A stretch of DNA of 64,000 nt from Caldicellulosiruptor diazotrophicus (GCF_017347585.1 NZ_AP024480.1:186001-250000); one strand, 5' to 3'. Positions 36,401-44,336 are shown, counted from the stretch's first letter. Made by a program: numbers and translations. The notes: a model not told the origin generated them from the letters alone.

Positions 36401-36472
36401 CTTGTTCCTCAGAGCAGTTTTGACATCTCAAAATCGGTATTAACGCCATCGATTGTTCTTGTAAATTACTGA
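33443..36472 (+). CDS. Large SLH-domain surface protein with tandem beta modules
   Basis: This 1,009-residue exported protein has a signal peptide or N-terminal anchor (hydrophobic at about 12-27, cleavage possible after IQAA). Two or three S-layer homology units occupy about residues 55-285, the clearest being YPDYNRIDSKFLSSINTLLKNGVLVGRSD and LHPDDYITYEDLAFILGGL. The remaining 700 residues appear to be about nine tandem beta-rich modules of 60-80 residues. Each opens with a G-(V/I)-(I/V)-x-x-(I/V) pattern and most end in a (P/V/K)GD-x-V-type turn. No catalytic motif is seen. SLH units bind secondary wall polymers, so it should sit on the wall. It is followed by a second SLH gene and a CtpA protease. 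Confidence 0.85.
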   Translation: MKNKMKTITLYRLISWVVLILFFLILTIEKIQAAQEYIASSIFGKIAKNTQIVNLPQNALARDSFLFLSALGFFNTVARQKINPSDTLSKEEALSVILNSAGRQQDAFVRAEKLELKRPSGQKLVKPYNYLYLGYIQLAYDMKILSKKEYQDALTQVQPSEKEHEKMTQQLIKKNDDTIAKAVYEGRPYSYDDLIFVRSAPATRQEVCLWVVKVFKIPLSYENLAKTYPDYNRIDSKFLSSINTLLKNGVLVGRSDGYLHPDDYITYEDLAFILGGLKPNILSANGLKEIKLEIKDIQKFNTDKMVFVCEDDNGNDVNITVNPGKQDFGVIADGNFLSSSYLQKGDYVAFYVNSKNEVVLASILQRPGQENIKGVISRIDAKKMTFSVKLPDGKVYNLSLHPKATIYDTNSGKSLNFSELNVGNLVQVKVQKDRADAITLLSLDSPEIERIQGIISRITKDRIVLSQNGQLTEYLLSPDTVYIDKGDFSRVLSKNDFYEGMKVLAGTACGYVQYLSTIYDEKSEDIVAGILYEVDSNLGYLEIYNQEGAKKSYRFSKKLGLKVKKDGQNASLDSLLPGDVVFLYFSGDFVRTVTASSNLQSKVAKIENVVRSLASGLPQKIIVNIDGRIYGPYEINDNVDIIKNGISVTLKDIMPGQYVKLSGSFFGSSAYIRRIEISGNEYVKNIYIAKGTVNGNVLYLSDIQILRNNAFEPLYTWLSFQIPSDLKFILDGSFLASLSKLQNLPVVVVTKERFSQEVLDTIVAISRGSFTKIQGEVSMTSSNSVVISGNRYSIGNKTYTVVNGLLTPASFKVGDEIIGVASQDTIVIAKYQEGISKPVFVRGQVQDISELEYITVKDYVYLDGQRGWQYVPSKLTLLYDTQTVLCDVYGLGSPKEILNLKNKSVYIIHNGKYANVIIDASFGGYIVTGVVGKDMKILNVQYNDMMTQTWNRIDKSFTLDTTQAVLIDAGGNLTDRMPQFGDRVLLLVPQSSFDISKSVLTPSIVLVNY

Positions 36473-36507
36473 GAGCTTTTATTGCAAAAAAGGGGGAAGT
36501 TTAAAAA

Positions 36508-37962
36508 TTGAACAAAAGATATCCAATAGCGGTAATTATGTTTTTGTGTGTACTTTTTATTTTTGGCTGGCAGGTTGCTTTTGGTGAGGAAGGATATTTA
36601 GGATACGAAGGTGGAATTTCAGCATACAAAGACCCTGACCCAAAAAAGACCAAGATTGAATACTATGAATATACGTTTATAACGGGAAAACCTATACTTC
36701 TTTCAGGCATTATTGATGCTAAGATAAAAAGGGCCGCAAATAATGAGACTCTTTCTTACAATTATGACCTTAAAGATTCTACTGGAAAAATCTCAGTAAA
36801 AAGAACTGTAAGTTTAAAAGGCACCTTGACAAAGCTTCAAAATGGGAGTATAACAAAGGAGTATACAATCAGCACATACAAGGAGACACTCACGGTAGAT
36901 AGTGCTACTTACAATCTACAGAACTATTCGTTTTCAAAGTCCACTGCAGTTGATACAAACCCGGCTGTGAGCTTTTTTCAGGGTCAGTGGACGCTTGAAA
37001 AGATATATGATAAAGGCCTGAAGATTACTATCGAAGGTAAAAACTACGGTTACGACGGATACTGGGGTTCTGGCGAATTTCAGAAAATAGCCCAGAGAAT
37101 AGAAACATCTTCATGGTTTGCAAATATCAACTATAATATAGCTCTTGTGCAAAAGACCATTTTGGAATTTCAACAGAATAACCTTCCATCAAGCATTCCA
37201 GGGACGTATGTGCTAAAGTCAAAGGTCGAAGGGAATTTCGTGGCTGTATATAATCTTCCGACATTTACAAAGACAGGTGAAGTTTTAACAATTAGACAGA
37301 GAGGTAAAGTGGAAAAAAATATCGAAAAAAACCCGGTTATCAAGATGGCAATTGCGCCCACTCTTCCAAAAGTAAAGGGATATGAGTATGAGGATGCTGT
37401 GAACACCTGCTTTGCTTTTGGCGGATTTGACAGTGCCACTGATTTTAATCCCACAGAGTATATAACCCGTGCTCAGTTTGCCAAGCTTTTGATGGATGCG
37501 CTCAACATATATTCAAGCTATTACAATCCCAGGATGGTGCAGAAAAAGTGGATATACAGGGATGTGCCGCTCAATCACAAGTATTATGGTTACATATACG
37601 CAGTCACAAAAGCAGGGCTGATGAGAGGCAAAAGTGCTGAGTATTTCAAGCCGGAAGACTATATAACCAGAGCGGAAGCTGCTGTTGTCATCTCAAAGGT
37701 GCTTGGTTTTGACAAAAAGGTAACCCAGCCAATCACTCAAACAGATTACCTTGACGACGATAATATTCCTGTTTGGGCAAAGGATGCTGTTAAGGTATTG
37801 AAGGATGAAAAGATAATGGTTGGAACTGAGGATAATAACTTTTTGCCGCAGCAAAGGCTTACAAAAGGCACTGCTGCAAACCTTGTTTATAACCTCATAA
37901 ACTTTTTAAGAGACACACTCGCAAGAAGATATCTTGACATGAGCCTCTTTAGCTCGGATTAA
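36508..37962 (+). CDS. SLH-domain surface protein
   Basis: This 484-residue protein has an N-terminal signal sequence (MNKRYPIAVIMFLCVLFIFGWQVAFG, cleavage likely after about residue 26). A unique beta-rich region of about 260 residues follows, then three S-layer homology units at the C-terminus. The units show EYITRAQFAKLLMDALN, FKPEDYITRAEAAVVISKVLG and FLPQQRLTKGTAANLVYNLI. It should be anchored to the cell wall through the SLH units. The function of the unique part is unknown. Translation starts at TTG (36508) behind AAAGGGGGAAG, 35 bases after the preceding SLH gene, so the two are probably one operon. Confidence 0.85.
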   Translation: MNKRYPIAVIMFLCVLFIFGWQVAFGEEGYLGYEGGISAYKDPDPKKTKIEYYEYTFITGKPILLSGIIDAKIKRAANNETLSYNYDLKDSTGKISVKRTVSLKGTLTKLQNGSITKEYTISTYKETLTVDSATYNLQNYSFSKSTAVDTNPAVSFFQGQWTLEKIYDKGLKITIEGKNYGYDGYWGSGEFQKIAQRIETSSWFANINYNIALVQKTILEFQQNNLPSSIPGTYVLKSKVEGNFVAVYNLPTFTKTGEVLTIRQRGKVEKNIEKNPVIKMAIAPTLPKVKGYEYEDAVNTCFAFGGFDSATDFNPTEYITRAQFAKLLMDALNIYSSYYNPRMVQKKWIYRDVPLNHKYYGYIYAVTKAGLMRGKSAEYFKPEDYITRAEAAVVISKVLGFDKKVTQPITQTDYLDDDNIPVWAKDAVKVLKDEKIMVGTEDNNFLPQQRLTKGTAANLVYNLINFLRDTLARRYLDMSLFSSD

Positions 37963-38034
37963 CGGTTAAATTAGAAAAGGTTTAAAGTAGTAGATTTTGA
38001 GCATACAAAAAATTAAGATGTGGAGGCCAGAGAG

Positions 38035-39453
38035 ATGAGAATTAACAAAAAGCTTTTAATAAAAATTGTAGCTGTAATGCTTGCACTTTCTATCTTTGTT
38101 GCAGTTCCTGTGTATTCTCAGTTTTTTATAATCTCAACTGATTTTCCTACAGACAAGCAGATGGATTATATCAAAAAGGTATTACAGGTTGCAAAGGTGT
38201 ATCATATAGGCAAGTACAGTTATGATGAGCTTATTGATATGATGTTTACAGGGCTTTTTAAGAGCCTTGACAAATATTCAGAATACATGAAACCACAGCA
38301 GGCTCAGGACTTTACCCAGAGCGTAAATGGTGAGTTTTCAGGAATAGGTATCCAGATAGAAAAACAAGAAGACTACATAGTTGTTGTTGGAGTTTTTGAC
38401 GGAACACCTGCAAAAGAAGCGGGGCTAAAGGTTGGAGATAAAATCATCGCAGCAGATGGAAAGTCTCTGGTTGGGAAGACAACAGATGATGCTGTTAAAC
38501 TCATTCGCGGGCAGGAAGGCACAACTGTTGTGATTGACATCTTAAGAGATGGCAAGACTTACAGATTTTCTATTGTCAGAAGAAAGATAAAGATTCCTGT
38601 TGTCGAGTATAAGGTACTTGATGATAATATAGGTTATATTAAACTCACACAGTTTACCCAAGGGTGTTCAAATGATGTCAAGAAAGCTCTTGATGAGTTT
38701 GACAAAAAAGGTATTAAGAACATTATTTTTGATATTCGAAACAACCCCGGCGGACTTTTGGATGAGGTTGTAAAGATATGTGAATATTTTGTGCCAGAAG
38801 GACCCATTGTAACAATTGAGTACAACACCTTTAAAGATGAGTACAAGTCTAAGAACAAAAATCCAAAGTATAGACTTGCAGTTTTAACAAACGAGTCGAG
38901 CGCATCTGCTTCAGAGATTTTTGCCCAGGCAATAAAAGACAGAAAAGTAGGGGTTGTGATTGGCACAAAAACGTATGGCAAAGGAACTGTACAGACCTTA
39001 GTAAGTCTTCCTGAGACAGACACAAAAAAAGGGTACGTGGCGAAAGTGACTGTTGCAAAGTACAAATCACCGTCTGGCTATTATGTTGAAGGGAAAGGTG
39101 TTGTGCCAGACATAGAGGTTCAGGACGACTCACTCTCCCAGTTTGGACCTGATAAGATTTTGAGCCTGAGCGCAACCAAGAAGTTCAAAAAAGGTGATAT
39201 GGACTTGGAGGTTTTGGCAGCTCAGCAAAGGCTTTTCTACCTTGGATATTTGGATAACTGGACAGCTAAGATGGATGATAGCACAGTAGCTGCAGTTAAA
39301 AAGTTCCAGAAAGACAATAAGCTTTATCCTTCTGGAGTGCTTGATATAACCACACAGAAAAAGTTAAATGAAAAGTTTTCAGAGTTTGTAAATTCCAAAT
39401 ATGTTGACAAACAGTTACAGCGAGCAATCCAGTATTTCAAAACTGGAAAGTAA
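38035..39453 (+). CDS. C-terminal processing protease (S41, CtpA/B family) with PDZ and peptidoglycan-binding domains
   Basis: This 472-residue serine protease is exported: its signal segment at about residues 9-28 ends near PVYSQ. It contains a PDZ domain (about 100-180, GIGIQIEKQEDYIVVVGVFDGTPAKEAGLKVGD), the S41 catalytic domain with S291 in SASASEIF, K316 in TYGKGTVQT and Q320, and a C-terminal peptidoglycan-binding unit (about 390-450, LEVLAAQQRLFYLGYLDN). The spacing S-25-K-4-Q fits CtpB. The ATG at 38035 follows GGAGG at eight bases; an upstream in-frame GTG overlaps that box. Standing after two SLH proteins, it may process envelope proteins. Confidence 0.93.
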   Translation: MRINKKLLIKIVAVMLALSIFVAVPVYSQFFIISTDFPTDKQMDYIKKVLQVAKVYHIGKYSYDELIDMMFTGLFKSLDKYSEYMKPQQAQDFTQSVNGEFSGIGIQIEKQEDYIVVVGVFDGTPAKEAGLKVGDKIIAADGKSLVGKTTDDAVKLIRGQEGTTVVIDILRDGKTYRFSIVRRKIKIPVVEYKVLDDNIGYIKLTQFTQGCSNDVKKALDEFDKKGIKNIIFDIRNNPGGLLDEVVKICEYFVPEGPIVTIEYNTFKDEYKSKNKNPKYRLAVLTNESSASASEIFAQAIKDRKVGVVIGTKTYGKGTVQTLVSLPETDTKKGYVAKVTVAKYKSPSGYYVEGKGVVPDIEVQDDSLSQFGPDKILSLSATKKFKKGDMDLEVLAAQQRLFYLGYLDNWTAKMDDSTVAAVKKFQKDNKLYPSGVLDITTQKKLNEKFSEFVNSKYVDKQLQRAIQYFKTGK

Positions 39454-39463
39454 GAAAGTTACA

Positions 39464-39510
39464 GGGCTTTTGCCGACATTTTAAAAGTGAGTACGGCAAA
39501 AGCCTTTTTG
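39464..39510 (+). terminator. Terminator of the SLH-CtpA operon
   Basis: GGGCTTTTGCCG (39464-39475) pairs with CGGCAAAAGCC (39494-39504) and is followed by TTTTTG. It lies 11 bases after the CtpA stop. Confidence 0.85.
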
Positions 39511-39538
39511 TTTTCTAAAAAATTGTATATAAAATTCA

Positions 39539-39567
39539 TTGAAAATATGCAAATTAAAAATTAAAAT
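39539..39567 (+). promoter_or_regulatory. Promoter of the mreB-flg operon
   Basis: TTGAAA (39539-39544), a 17-base spacer and TAAAAT (39562-39567) lie about 50 bases before the mreB start. The boxes fit sigma-A; I see no sigma-D flagellar promoter. Confidence 0.55.
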
Positions 39568-39618
39568 ATATTTAAGGTATATTTACAAAAAAGAAAAATA
39601 GAAAGGATAGGGCGGCTT

Positions 39619-40638
39619 ATGGCGTTTGGAACAGATATAGGAATAGATTTGGGCACAGCAACAGTTTTGGTATATGTTAGAGGAAAGGGTATAGTGTTAA
39701 GAGAGCCATCAGTTGTTGCGATAGAACAGACAAGAAAACAGATTTTAGCAGTTGGAGAAGAAGCAAGACGAATGATTGGAAGGACACCGGGCAATATCGT
39801 GGCTGTAAGACCTCTTCGCGATGGTGTCATTTCAGACTATGAGGTCACAGAGGCAATGCTGAAATATTTTTTGGGGAAGGTACTTGGCAAGAGAGTATTT
39901 TTCAAACCGAGGGTTGTTGTGTGTGTGCCATCTGGAGTAACTGAGGTTGAAAAAAGAGCAGTCTTAGATGCAACATACGAAGCGGGCGCAAAACAGACAT
40001 TTTTAATAGAAGAGCCAATTGCAGCTGCGATTGGTGCAGGGCTTGACATATCAAGACCGGTAGGATGTATGGTGATTGACATCGGTGGTGGAACAACAGA
40101 CATTGCGGTGATTTCTCTTGGCGGGGCTGTTGTAAGTGAATCAATCAAAGTTGCGGGGGATAAATTTGACGAAGCAATTATCCGATATATAAGAAAGAAA
40201 CACAGTGTTGCAATTGGTGAAAGAACGGCGGAAGAACTCAAAATAAACATTGGATGTGCTTACAAAAAGCCTCGGGTAGAATCTATGGAAGTGCGTGGAA
40301 GAAGCCTTTTAACAGGTCTTCCAAAGACGATAACGGTGACATCTGACGAAATGCTTTTAGCTTTAGAAGAGCCTGTTTCGGCTATAATTGAAGCTGTGCA
40401 CAGGGTCTTGGAAAATACACCACCTGAACTTGCAGCAGACATTACCTCAACTGGAATAGTTATGACAGGTGGTGGAAGCCTTTTGTGGGGGCTTGACAAG
40501 CTTATCTCTGAAAAAACAGGAATTCCAACAAGGATTGCCGATGACCCTGTGTCATGCGTTGCGCTTGGGACAGGTAAGGCTTTAGAATCCTTAGATGTTT
40601 TGGAAGCAAGTCTTATAAAAGACCCAAGAGTCAGGTAA
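39619..40638 (+). CDS. mreB: Rod-shape determining protein MreB/Mbl
   Basis: This 339-residue actin-like ATPase forms filaments under the membrane and guides lateral wall synthesis. It has the phosphate-1 motif GIDLGTATVLVYVRGKGIVL, phosphate-2 GCMVIDIGGGTTDIAVISLGG and the adenosine motif STGIVMTGGGSLLWGLDKLI. Length matches the family. It leads an operon with flgF, flgG and the broken flgJ, an order found in several Clostridia, where this paralogue is often called Mbl. A GAAAGGATAGGGCGG stretch precedes the ATG. Confidence 0.93.
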   Translation: MAFGTDIGIDLGTATVLVYVRGKGIVLREPSVVAIEQTRKQILAVGEEARRMIGRTPGNIVAVRPLRDGVISDYEVTEAMLKYFLGKVLGKRVFFKPRVVVCVPSGVTEVEKRAVLDATYEAGAKQTFLIEEPIAAAIGAGLDISRPVGCMVIDIGGGTTDIAVISLGGAVVSESIKVAGDKFDEAIIRYIRKKHSVAIGERTAEELKINIGCAYKKPRVESMEVRGRSLLTGLPKTITVTSDEMLLALEEPVSAIIEAVHRVLENTPPELAADITSTGIVMTGGGSLLWGLDKLISEKTGIPTRIADDPVSCVALGTGKALESLDVLEASLIKDPRVR

Positions 40639-40658
40639 AAAAGGAGATTGCAGAAAAG

Positions 40659-41426
40659 ATGATTAGAGGAATTTACACATCGGCATCGGGGATGATTTTG
40701 AATCAAAAACTAATGGACATAACAGCAAACAACGTGGCAAATGTGAGTACAACTGGATTTAAAAGAGATGTTGCGCAGGTTGAAAGTTTCAGAAACATGC
40801 TTGTCTACAGGATATACGACAAAGTTTCTTCGCCTGACAATGCAATAGGGTATATGTCGTTAGGTAGCGACGTGTCAAGGATTGTGAGTGATTTTTCCCA
40901 GGGGCTTTACATAAAAACAGATGAGCCTTTGAACTTGGCAATAAGAGGGAATGGATTTTTTACTGTTGAAATGCCAAATAATCAAGGGACTCAGCAAATC
41001 CTTTATACCAGAAACGGTGCATTTACTTTAAATTCGCGGGGAGAGCTTGTGACACTTGATGGTTTTTACGTCCTTGGACAGAACGGAAGAATTGTTCTTC
41101 AAAGCGGTGGACAAGTGAGAATTGATGAACAGGGAAATGTCTATCAGAATGGAAGACTTGTTGACAGACTAAGGGTTGTTGATTTTCAGGATAAGCAACT
41201 TCTTCGCAAAGTTGGCAATAACCTGTTTGAAGCAGATGCGCTTAGCCAACCGATACCATTTTCAGGTAAGATTATTCAGGGGTATTTGGAAGGCTCTAAT
41301 GTAAATTCAGTTCAAGAGATGGTCAATATGATAAGTGTACTGCGGGCGTATGAAGCAAACCAGAAGGCGTTTACCATTCAAGATGAGACGTTGCAAAAGG
41401 CAGTAAATGAGATTGCGAGAAAGTAG
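40659..41426 (+). CDS. flgF: Flagellar basal-body rod protein, FlgF/FlhO type
   Basis: This 255-residue rod protein has the conserved N-terminus MIRGIYTSASGMILNQKLMDITANNVANVSTTGFKR. A central beta domain (LNLAIRGNGFFTVEMPN) follows, then a C-terminal amphipathic helix pair (VNSVQEMVNMISVLRAYEANQKAF). It is secreted through the flagellar export apparatus and assembles in the distal or proximal rod. It lies 20 bases after mreB with AAAAAAGGAG in front. FlgF and FlgG are paralogues, and the assignment between them rests on gene order and on the next protein being the closer match to FlgG. Confidence 0.88.
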   Translation: MIRGIYTSASGMILNQKLMDITANNVANVSTTGFKRDVAQVESFRNMLVYRIYDKVSSPDNAIGYMSLGSDVSRIVSDFSQGLYIKTDEPLNLAIRGNGFFTVEMPNNQGTQQILYTRNGAFTLNSRGELVTLDGFYVLGQNGRIVLQSGGQVRIDEQGNVYQNGRLVDRLRVVDFQDKQLLRKVGNNLFEADALSQPIPFSGKIIQGYLEGSNVNSVQEMVNMISVLRAYEANQKAFTIQDETLQKAVNEIARK

Positions 41427-41480
41427 TTAGGATGTAACTTGCGAAAAGAATTAAGAGGTAAAAGGAGGAAAAAAGATAAG

Positions 41481-42284
41481 ATGATGAGAGCACTTTATTC
41501 TGCTGCTCTTGGAATGAAAGCGCAGCAGACAAATGTTGATATCATATCCAACAACCTTGCAAATGTGAATACAACAGCTTTCAAAAAAGACAAGGCTGAG
41601 TTTAAAGACCTTTTGTATGAGACTTTGTCGCGTGCAGATGTTGTTGCAGGTGATGGAAAGCCAGTAAGTCTTCAGATAGGTCATGGCGTTACAATCTCTG
41701 CTATAACAAAAAGCTTTGCAGAAGGGAACTTGGAGAGAACTGAAAACCCACTTGATCTGGCAATTCAGGGGGAAGGATTTTTTGTTGTATCAACCCCCAA
41801 CGGTCCAAGATATACAAGAGATGGAAGTTTTAAAGTTTCCAATGTTGAGGGGCAAATAAAACTTGTGACCTCAGATGGATATCCAGTTTTAGCAGAGGGT
41901 GACACTGAGATTGTTCTTCCAGAGACTGCAATCTCAAGCATCACAATAGATGAAACAGGAAGGATTACGTACAAGGATCAAGAAGGACAAATTCAGGATT
42001 CAGGTCTTAAAATCAAGATAGTAAGGTTTATAAATCCTCAAGGACTTTTGGCAGAGGGTAAAAACCTGTATAATGTTTCTGCTGCATCTGGCGAACCTGT
42101 ATCTGAAGAGGAGATGGAAGGTCAAAAGAGCAGGATTTTGCAAGGTTTTTTGGAGATGTCAAACGTGCAGGTTGTGGATGAAATGGTAAAGTTAATCATT
42201 GCTCAGAGGGCGTATGAGATAAATTCCAAGGCAATTCAAACAGCTGACGATATGCTTTCCATGGCAAACAATCTCAAAAGATAA
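41481..42284 (+). CDS. flgG: Flagellar basal-body rod protein FlgG
   Basis: This 267-residue protein forms the distal rod. It shows MMRALYSAALGMKAQQTNVDIISNNLANVNTTAFKKDKAEFKDLLYETL at the N-terminus, LDLAIQGEGFFVVSTPNG in the middle, and the C-terminal signature GFLEMSNVQVVDEMVKLIIAQRAYEINSKAIQTADDML. The start at 41481 follows AAAGGAGG (41461-41468); an upstream in-frame codon at 41439 precedes that box and is rejected. It is cotranscribed with mreB, flgF and flgJ. Confidence 0.93.
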   Translation: MMRALYSAALGMKAQQTNVDIISNNLANVNTTAFKKDKAEFKDLLYETLSRADVVAGDGKPVSLQIGHGVTISAITKSFAEGNLERTENPLDLAIQGEGFFVVSTPNGPRYTRDGSFKVSNVEGQIKLVTSDGYPVLAEGDTEIVLPETAISSITIDETGRITYKDQEGQIQDSGLKIKIVRFINPQGLLAEGKNLYNVSAASGEPVSEEEMEGQKSRILQGFLEMSNVQVVDEMVKLIIAQRAYEINSKAIQTADDMLSMANNLKR

Positions 42285-42308
42285 ATCTTTCAAGGCAGGT
42301 AATTACAA

Positions 42309-42629
42309 ATGAGTGATGTGTCAAGCATTAAGATTCAGGCAGGTTATCAGCAGGGAATTAGCAACTCTATCATAGACAAGCTTGAAAAAGCGTATTCTGA
42401 GAAAGACAAACAGAAACTCAAAGAGGCTTGTGAGGAATTTGAAGCAATAATGCTTTCTACCATTTTTAAACAGATGCAAAAGTCGATACCAAAAGGCGGG
42501 CTTTTTAAAGAGGGTATTGCAGATGATATCTTTAACGACATGTTTGTTGATGAGATTTCAAAAAATGCTTCAATAGCCGTTTGCAAAATGAATAGATGTA
42601 CAAACCATAAAATAGGAATACAGGAATAA
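42309..42629 (+). pseudogene. flgJ: flgJ, 5' part interrupted by an insertion sequence
   Basis: The first 88 codons (to 42573) encode the start of a rod-binding FlgJ protein without a muramidase domain (CEEFEAIMLSTIFKQMQKSI, GLFKEGIADDIFNDMFVDEISKNAS). After that the frame enters an insertion sequence and runs 18 foreign codons to a stop at 42629. The missing 3' end, KQGGIGLSKLLYDSMIKRIENAYKFKEE, lies at 44417-44503. Joining the two at the duplicated 13 bases restores a 116-residue FlgJ. The truncated product lacks the last conserved helix, so rod assembly may fail in this strain. Confidence 0.9.
42561..42573 (+). repeat. Target-site duplication, left copy
   Basis: AAAAATGCTTCAA here is repeated exactly at 44405-44417, on the two sides of the insertion sequence and in the same flgJ reading frame. 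Confidence 0.9.
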
Positions 42630-42751
42630 AAGTCAAGAGGGTGTATAGGTAAATTGTGCTATTTGCACACAATAACAACATTATCAGCAACGTATGTAAC
42701 TATAAATTTATTACCAAATAATTCAAAAGCCAAAAAAGGCAAAGCTATATC

Positions 42752-42775
42752 AAACCCTTTAAAAAGGGTTTTTAG
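42752..42775 (+). terminator. Terminator-like hairpin in the left part of the IS
   Basis: AAACCCTTT (42752-42760) and AAAGGGTTT (42763-42771) pair and are followed by TTAG on the forward strand. It could stop transcription entering from the flagellar operon before it runs antisense to the transposase gene. The nominal loop is only two bases, so the top pairs must open. Confidence 0.45.
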
Positions 42776-42828
42776 TGTGGGCAATTTGTTAGGGATTAAA
42801 AATGCATTTTTTAGAGTTAAGAGAAATC

Positions 42829-44271
42829 TCAGGCAATAAGTTTTTTAAGTTTTTGAAGTTTTTTGTAAGAGATATTTTGGTGATGTTTTAGTATGGCATA
42901 AGAGAGAATAAAGAGTAAAAGCATACAAATAGCAGAGAGTAAGAAGTCAGAAAAAAGTGAAATATGGTCATATGAGAAAATGGTATCATGACCGAGAAAA
43001 GACTTTAGATTAAAAATAGTTTGCTCGATAGTAACTCTGGATTTGTAAAGTTGATAAAACTGGTCAGAATTTCTATCGATACCTGGATAATACCGCAGGT
43101 TGGCATCTGGGTATGTATAGAACATCCTACCTGACTTAGAAGTAGTACAAGGATGTGGGCAGGTGCAAAAGCGTTTATTGTCTTTAATCTGAGAGCAAGG
43201 GCAGCGCCATTTAATTCTTGGGGAGCGATTTTTACCATTACAAAGACCTTCGTAGATAAAAGGTTTATTTAGTTTATTACAGAAGGGTATACCGTTTTGT
43301 GAGATAGTGATGTTAGGGTCAGAGGTAGGGGTATATGAGGTTTGGTTAGAATTTCTGGGGTTAATAGGGATTATGACTTTAGAGAAATTGAAATCTTTGA
43401 TGAGGGAAGAATAGACCATGTAAGAGTCAAGAGCACTGTCGGCGATAAAGGTTGAAAACTGATTGAATTGGAAATTATGGTTTAGGTTAATCAAAGCGGG
43501 AATAAGAGCTTTTGAATCAGAGATAGCTTTAGAAAAAGCAGGGTCTTGAGGGTCATCAGAAGAAGGACAGAAGGCAGGAGTGATTACAAGAGGTAAACCA
43601 AATCCATTAGTGATGATAGCGAATTTGTATCCATAGCAGAAATGACCATTAGCGAACATACGAGTAATATAAGGTGAAGCAGAAGCAGATTTGGGGAGGT
43701 TTGAGTATGTGAGATAATACACAGCAGAGGATGTAAGGTTAGGGTTTTGAGATTTAGTTTTTCTGAGCATAGATTGGATGAACTTAGGGTTATTTTCTTT
43801 GAGCATAGGGACTAAGGCAGTTGTGTCGAATATTACGCAAGAAGCAAGGTCAGGGTTTATTTCAAGTGCAATATTTTGAGCATATTTTGCGAGGTTATAA
43901 AAGACGTTTTCGATTTCGGAGCAAAAGATTTTTCTAAATCTTGAGAATGTAGAGATAGAGGGTATAGTATCGAAGTTGCAGAAAGATTTAAGCTGGTATG
44001 AGTTGAGCAAGACAGCACGGAGTTGAGTTAAGGTAGAGAATTTGAAGATTTTTTGGATGAAGAAAGCACATAACATAGATTGCAAAGAGAAGCATCTATG
44101 TTTACCGAAGTATTTATAGTAGGCTTTAAAGAAGGATTGAGGGATGAAGTTATTGATATTGATGTATTTGTTGAAGAAGCCAAGAAGGTTATGAGGGTTA
44201 TTGAGAGCGAGGTTTTTAACGTCCTCATAAAGTTCTAAAAAAGAGAGTTGTTTATTATGATTTTTAAACAT
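42829..44271 (-). CDS. IS4-family DDE transposase
   Basis: This 480-residue transposase cuts and joins the ends of the surrounding element. The N-terminal part (FSLQSMLCAFFIQKIFKFSTLTQLRAVL, then SISTFSRFRKIF) is a DUF772-like domain. The catalytic core has a first D in CVIFDTTALVP, a second in STFIADSALDSYMVYSSLI, and the E in YKSRVTIEQTIFNLKSFLG. That last stretch gives exactly the Y-2-R-3-E-6-K signature of IS4 transposases. A cysteine-rich insert (CPCSQIKDNKRFCTCPHPC) lies before the last catalytic residue and may bind zinc. The frame is intact. GGAGGAGGA precedes the ATG but is buried in a hairpin if transcripts start outside. Confidence 0.92.
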   Translation of the reverse strand: MFKNHNKQLSFLELYEDVKNLALNNPHNLLGFFNKYININNFIPQSFFKAYYKYFGKHRCFSLQSMLCAFFIQKIFKFSTLTQLRAVLLNSYQLKSFCNFDTIPSISTFSRFRKIFCSEIENVFYNLAKYAQNIALEINPDLASCVIFDTTALVPMLKENNPKFIQSMLRKTKSQNPNLTSSAVYYLTYSNLPKSASASPYITRMFANGHFCYGYKFAIITNGFGLPLVITPAFCPSSDDPQDPAFSKAISDSKALIPALINLNHNFQFNQFSTFIADSALDSYMVYSSLIKDFNFSKVIIPINPRNSNQTSYTPTSDPNITISQNGIPFCNKLNKPFIYEGLCNGKNRSPRIKWRCPCSQIKDNKRFCTCPHPCTTSKSGRMFYTYPDANLRYYPGIDRNSDQFYQLYKSRVTIEQTIFNLKSFLGHDTIFSYDHISLFSDFLLSAICMLLLFILSYAILKHHQNISYKKLQKLKKLIA

Positions 44272-44278
44272 TTTATCC

Positions 44279-44336
44279 TCCTCCTCATAGAAAATATGTT
44301 TTATACAGTTATATTTTACACTATCTATGAGGAGGA
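44279..44336 (-). promoter_or_regulatory. Hairpin able to sequester the transposase ribosome binding site
   Basis: TCTATGAGGAGGA (44324-44336) and TCCTCCTCATAGA (44279-44291) are perfect 13-bp inverted repeats separated by 32 bases. In a reverse-strand transcript that enters from outside, the second arm, which contains the AGGAGG box just before the ATG, would be paired. A -10-like TATAAA/TATAAC lies in the loop, so a native transcript would lack the first arm. Confidence 0.6.

Noticed and set aside
42309-42629. Apparent divergent C-terminus or simple frameshift in FlgJ
   Set aside because: The real C-terminus was found intact 1.8 kb away beyond a bounded insertion sequence with a perfect target duplication.
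44279-44336. 13-bp inverted repeat as the terminal repeats of the IS
   Set aside because: Both arms lie on the same side of the transposase gene, and the true ends are fixed by the flgJ duplication.
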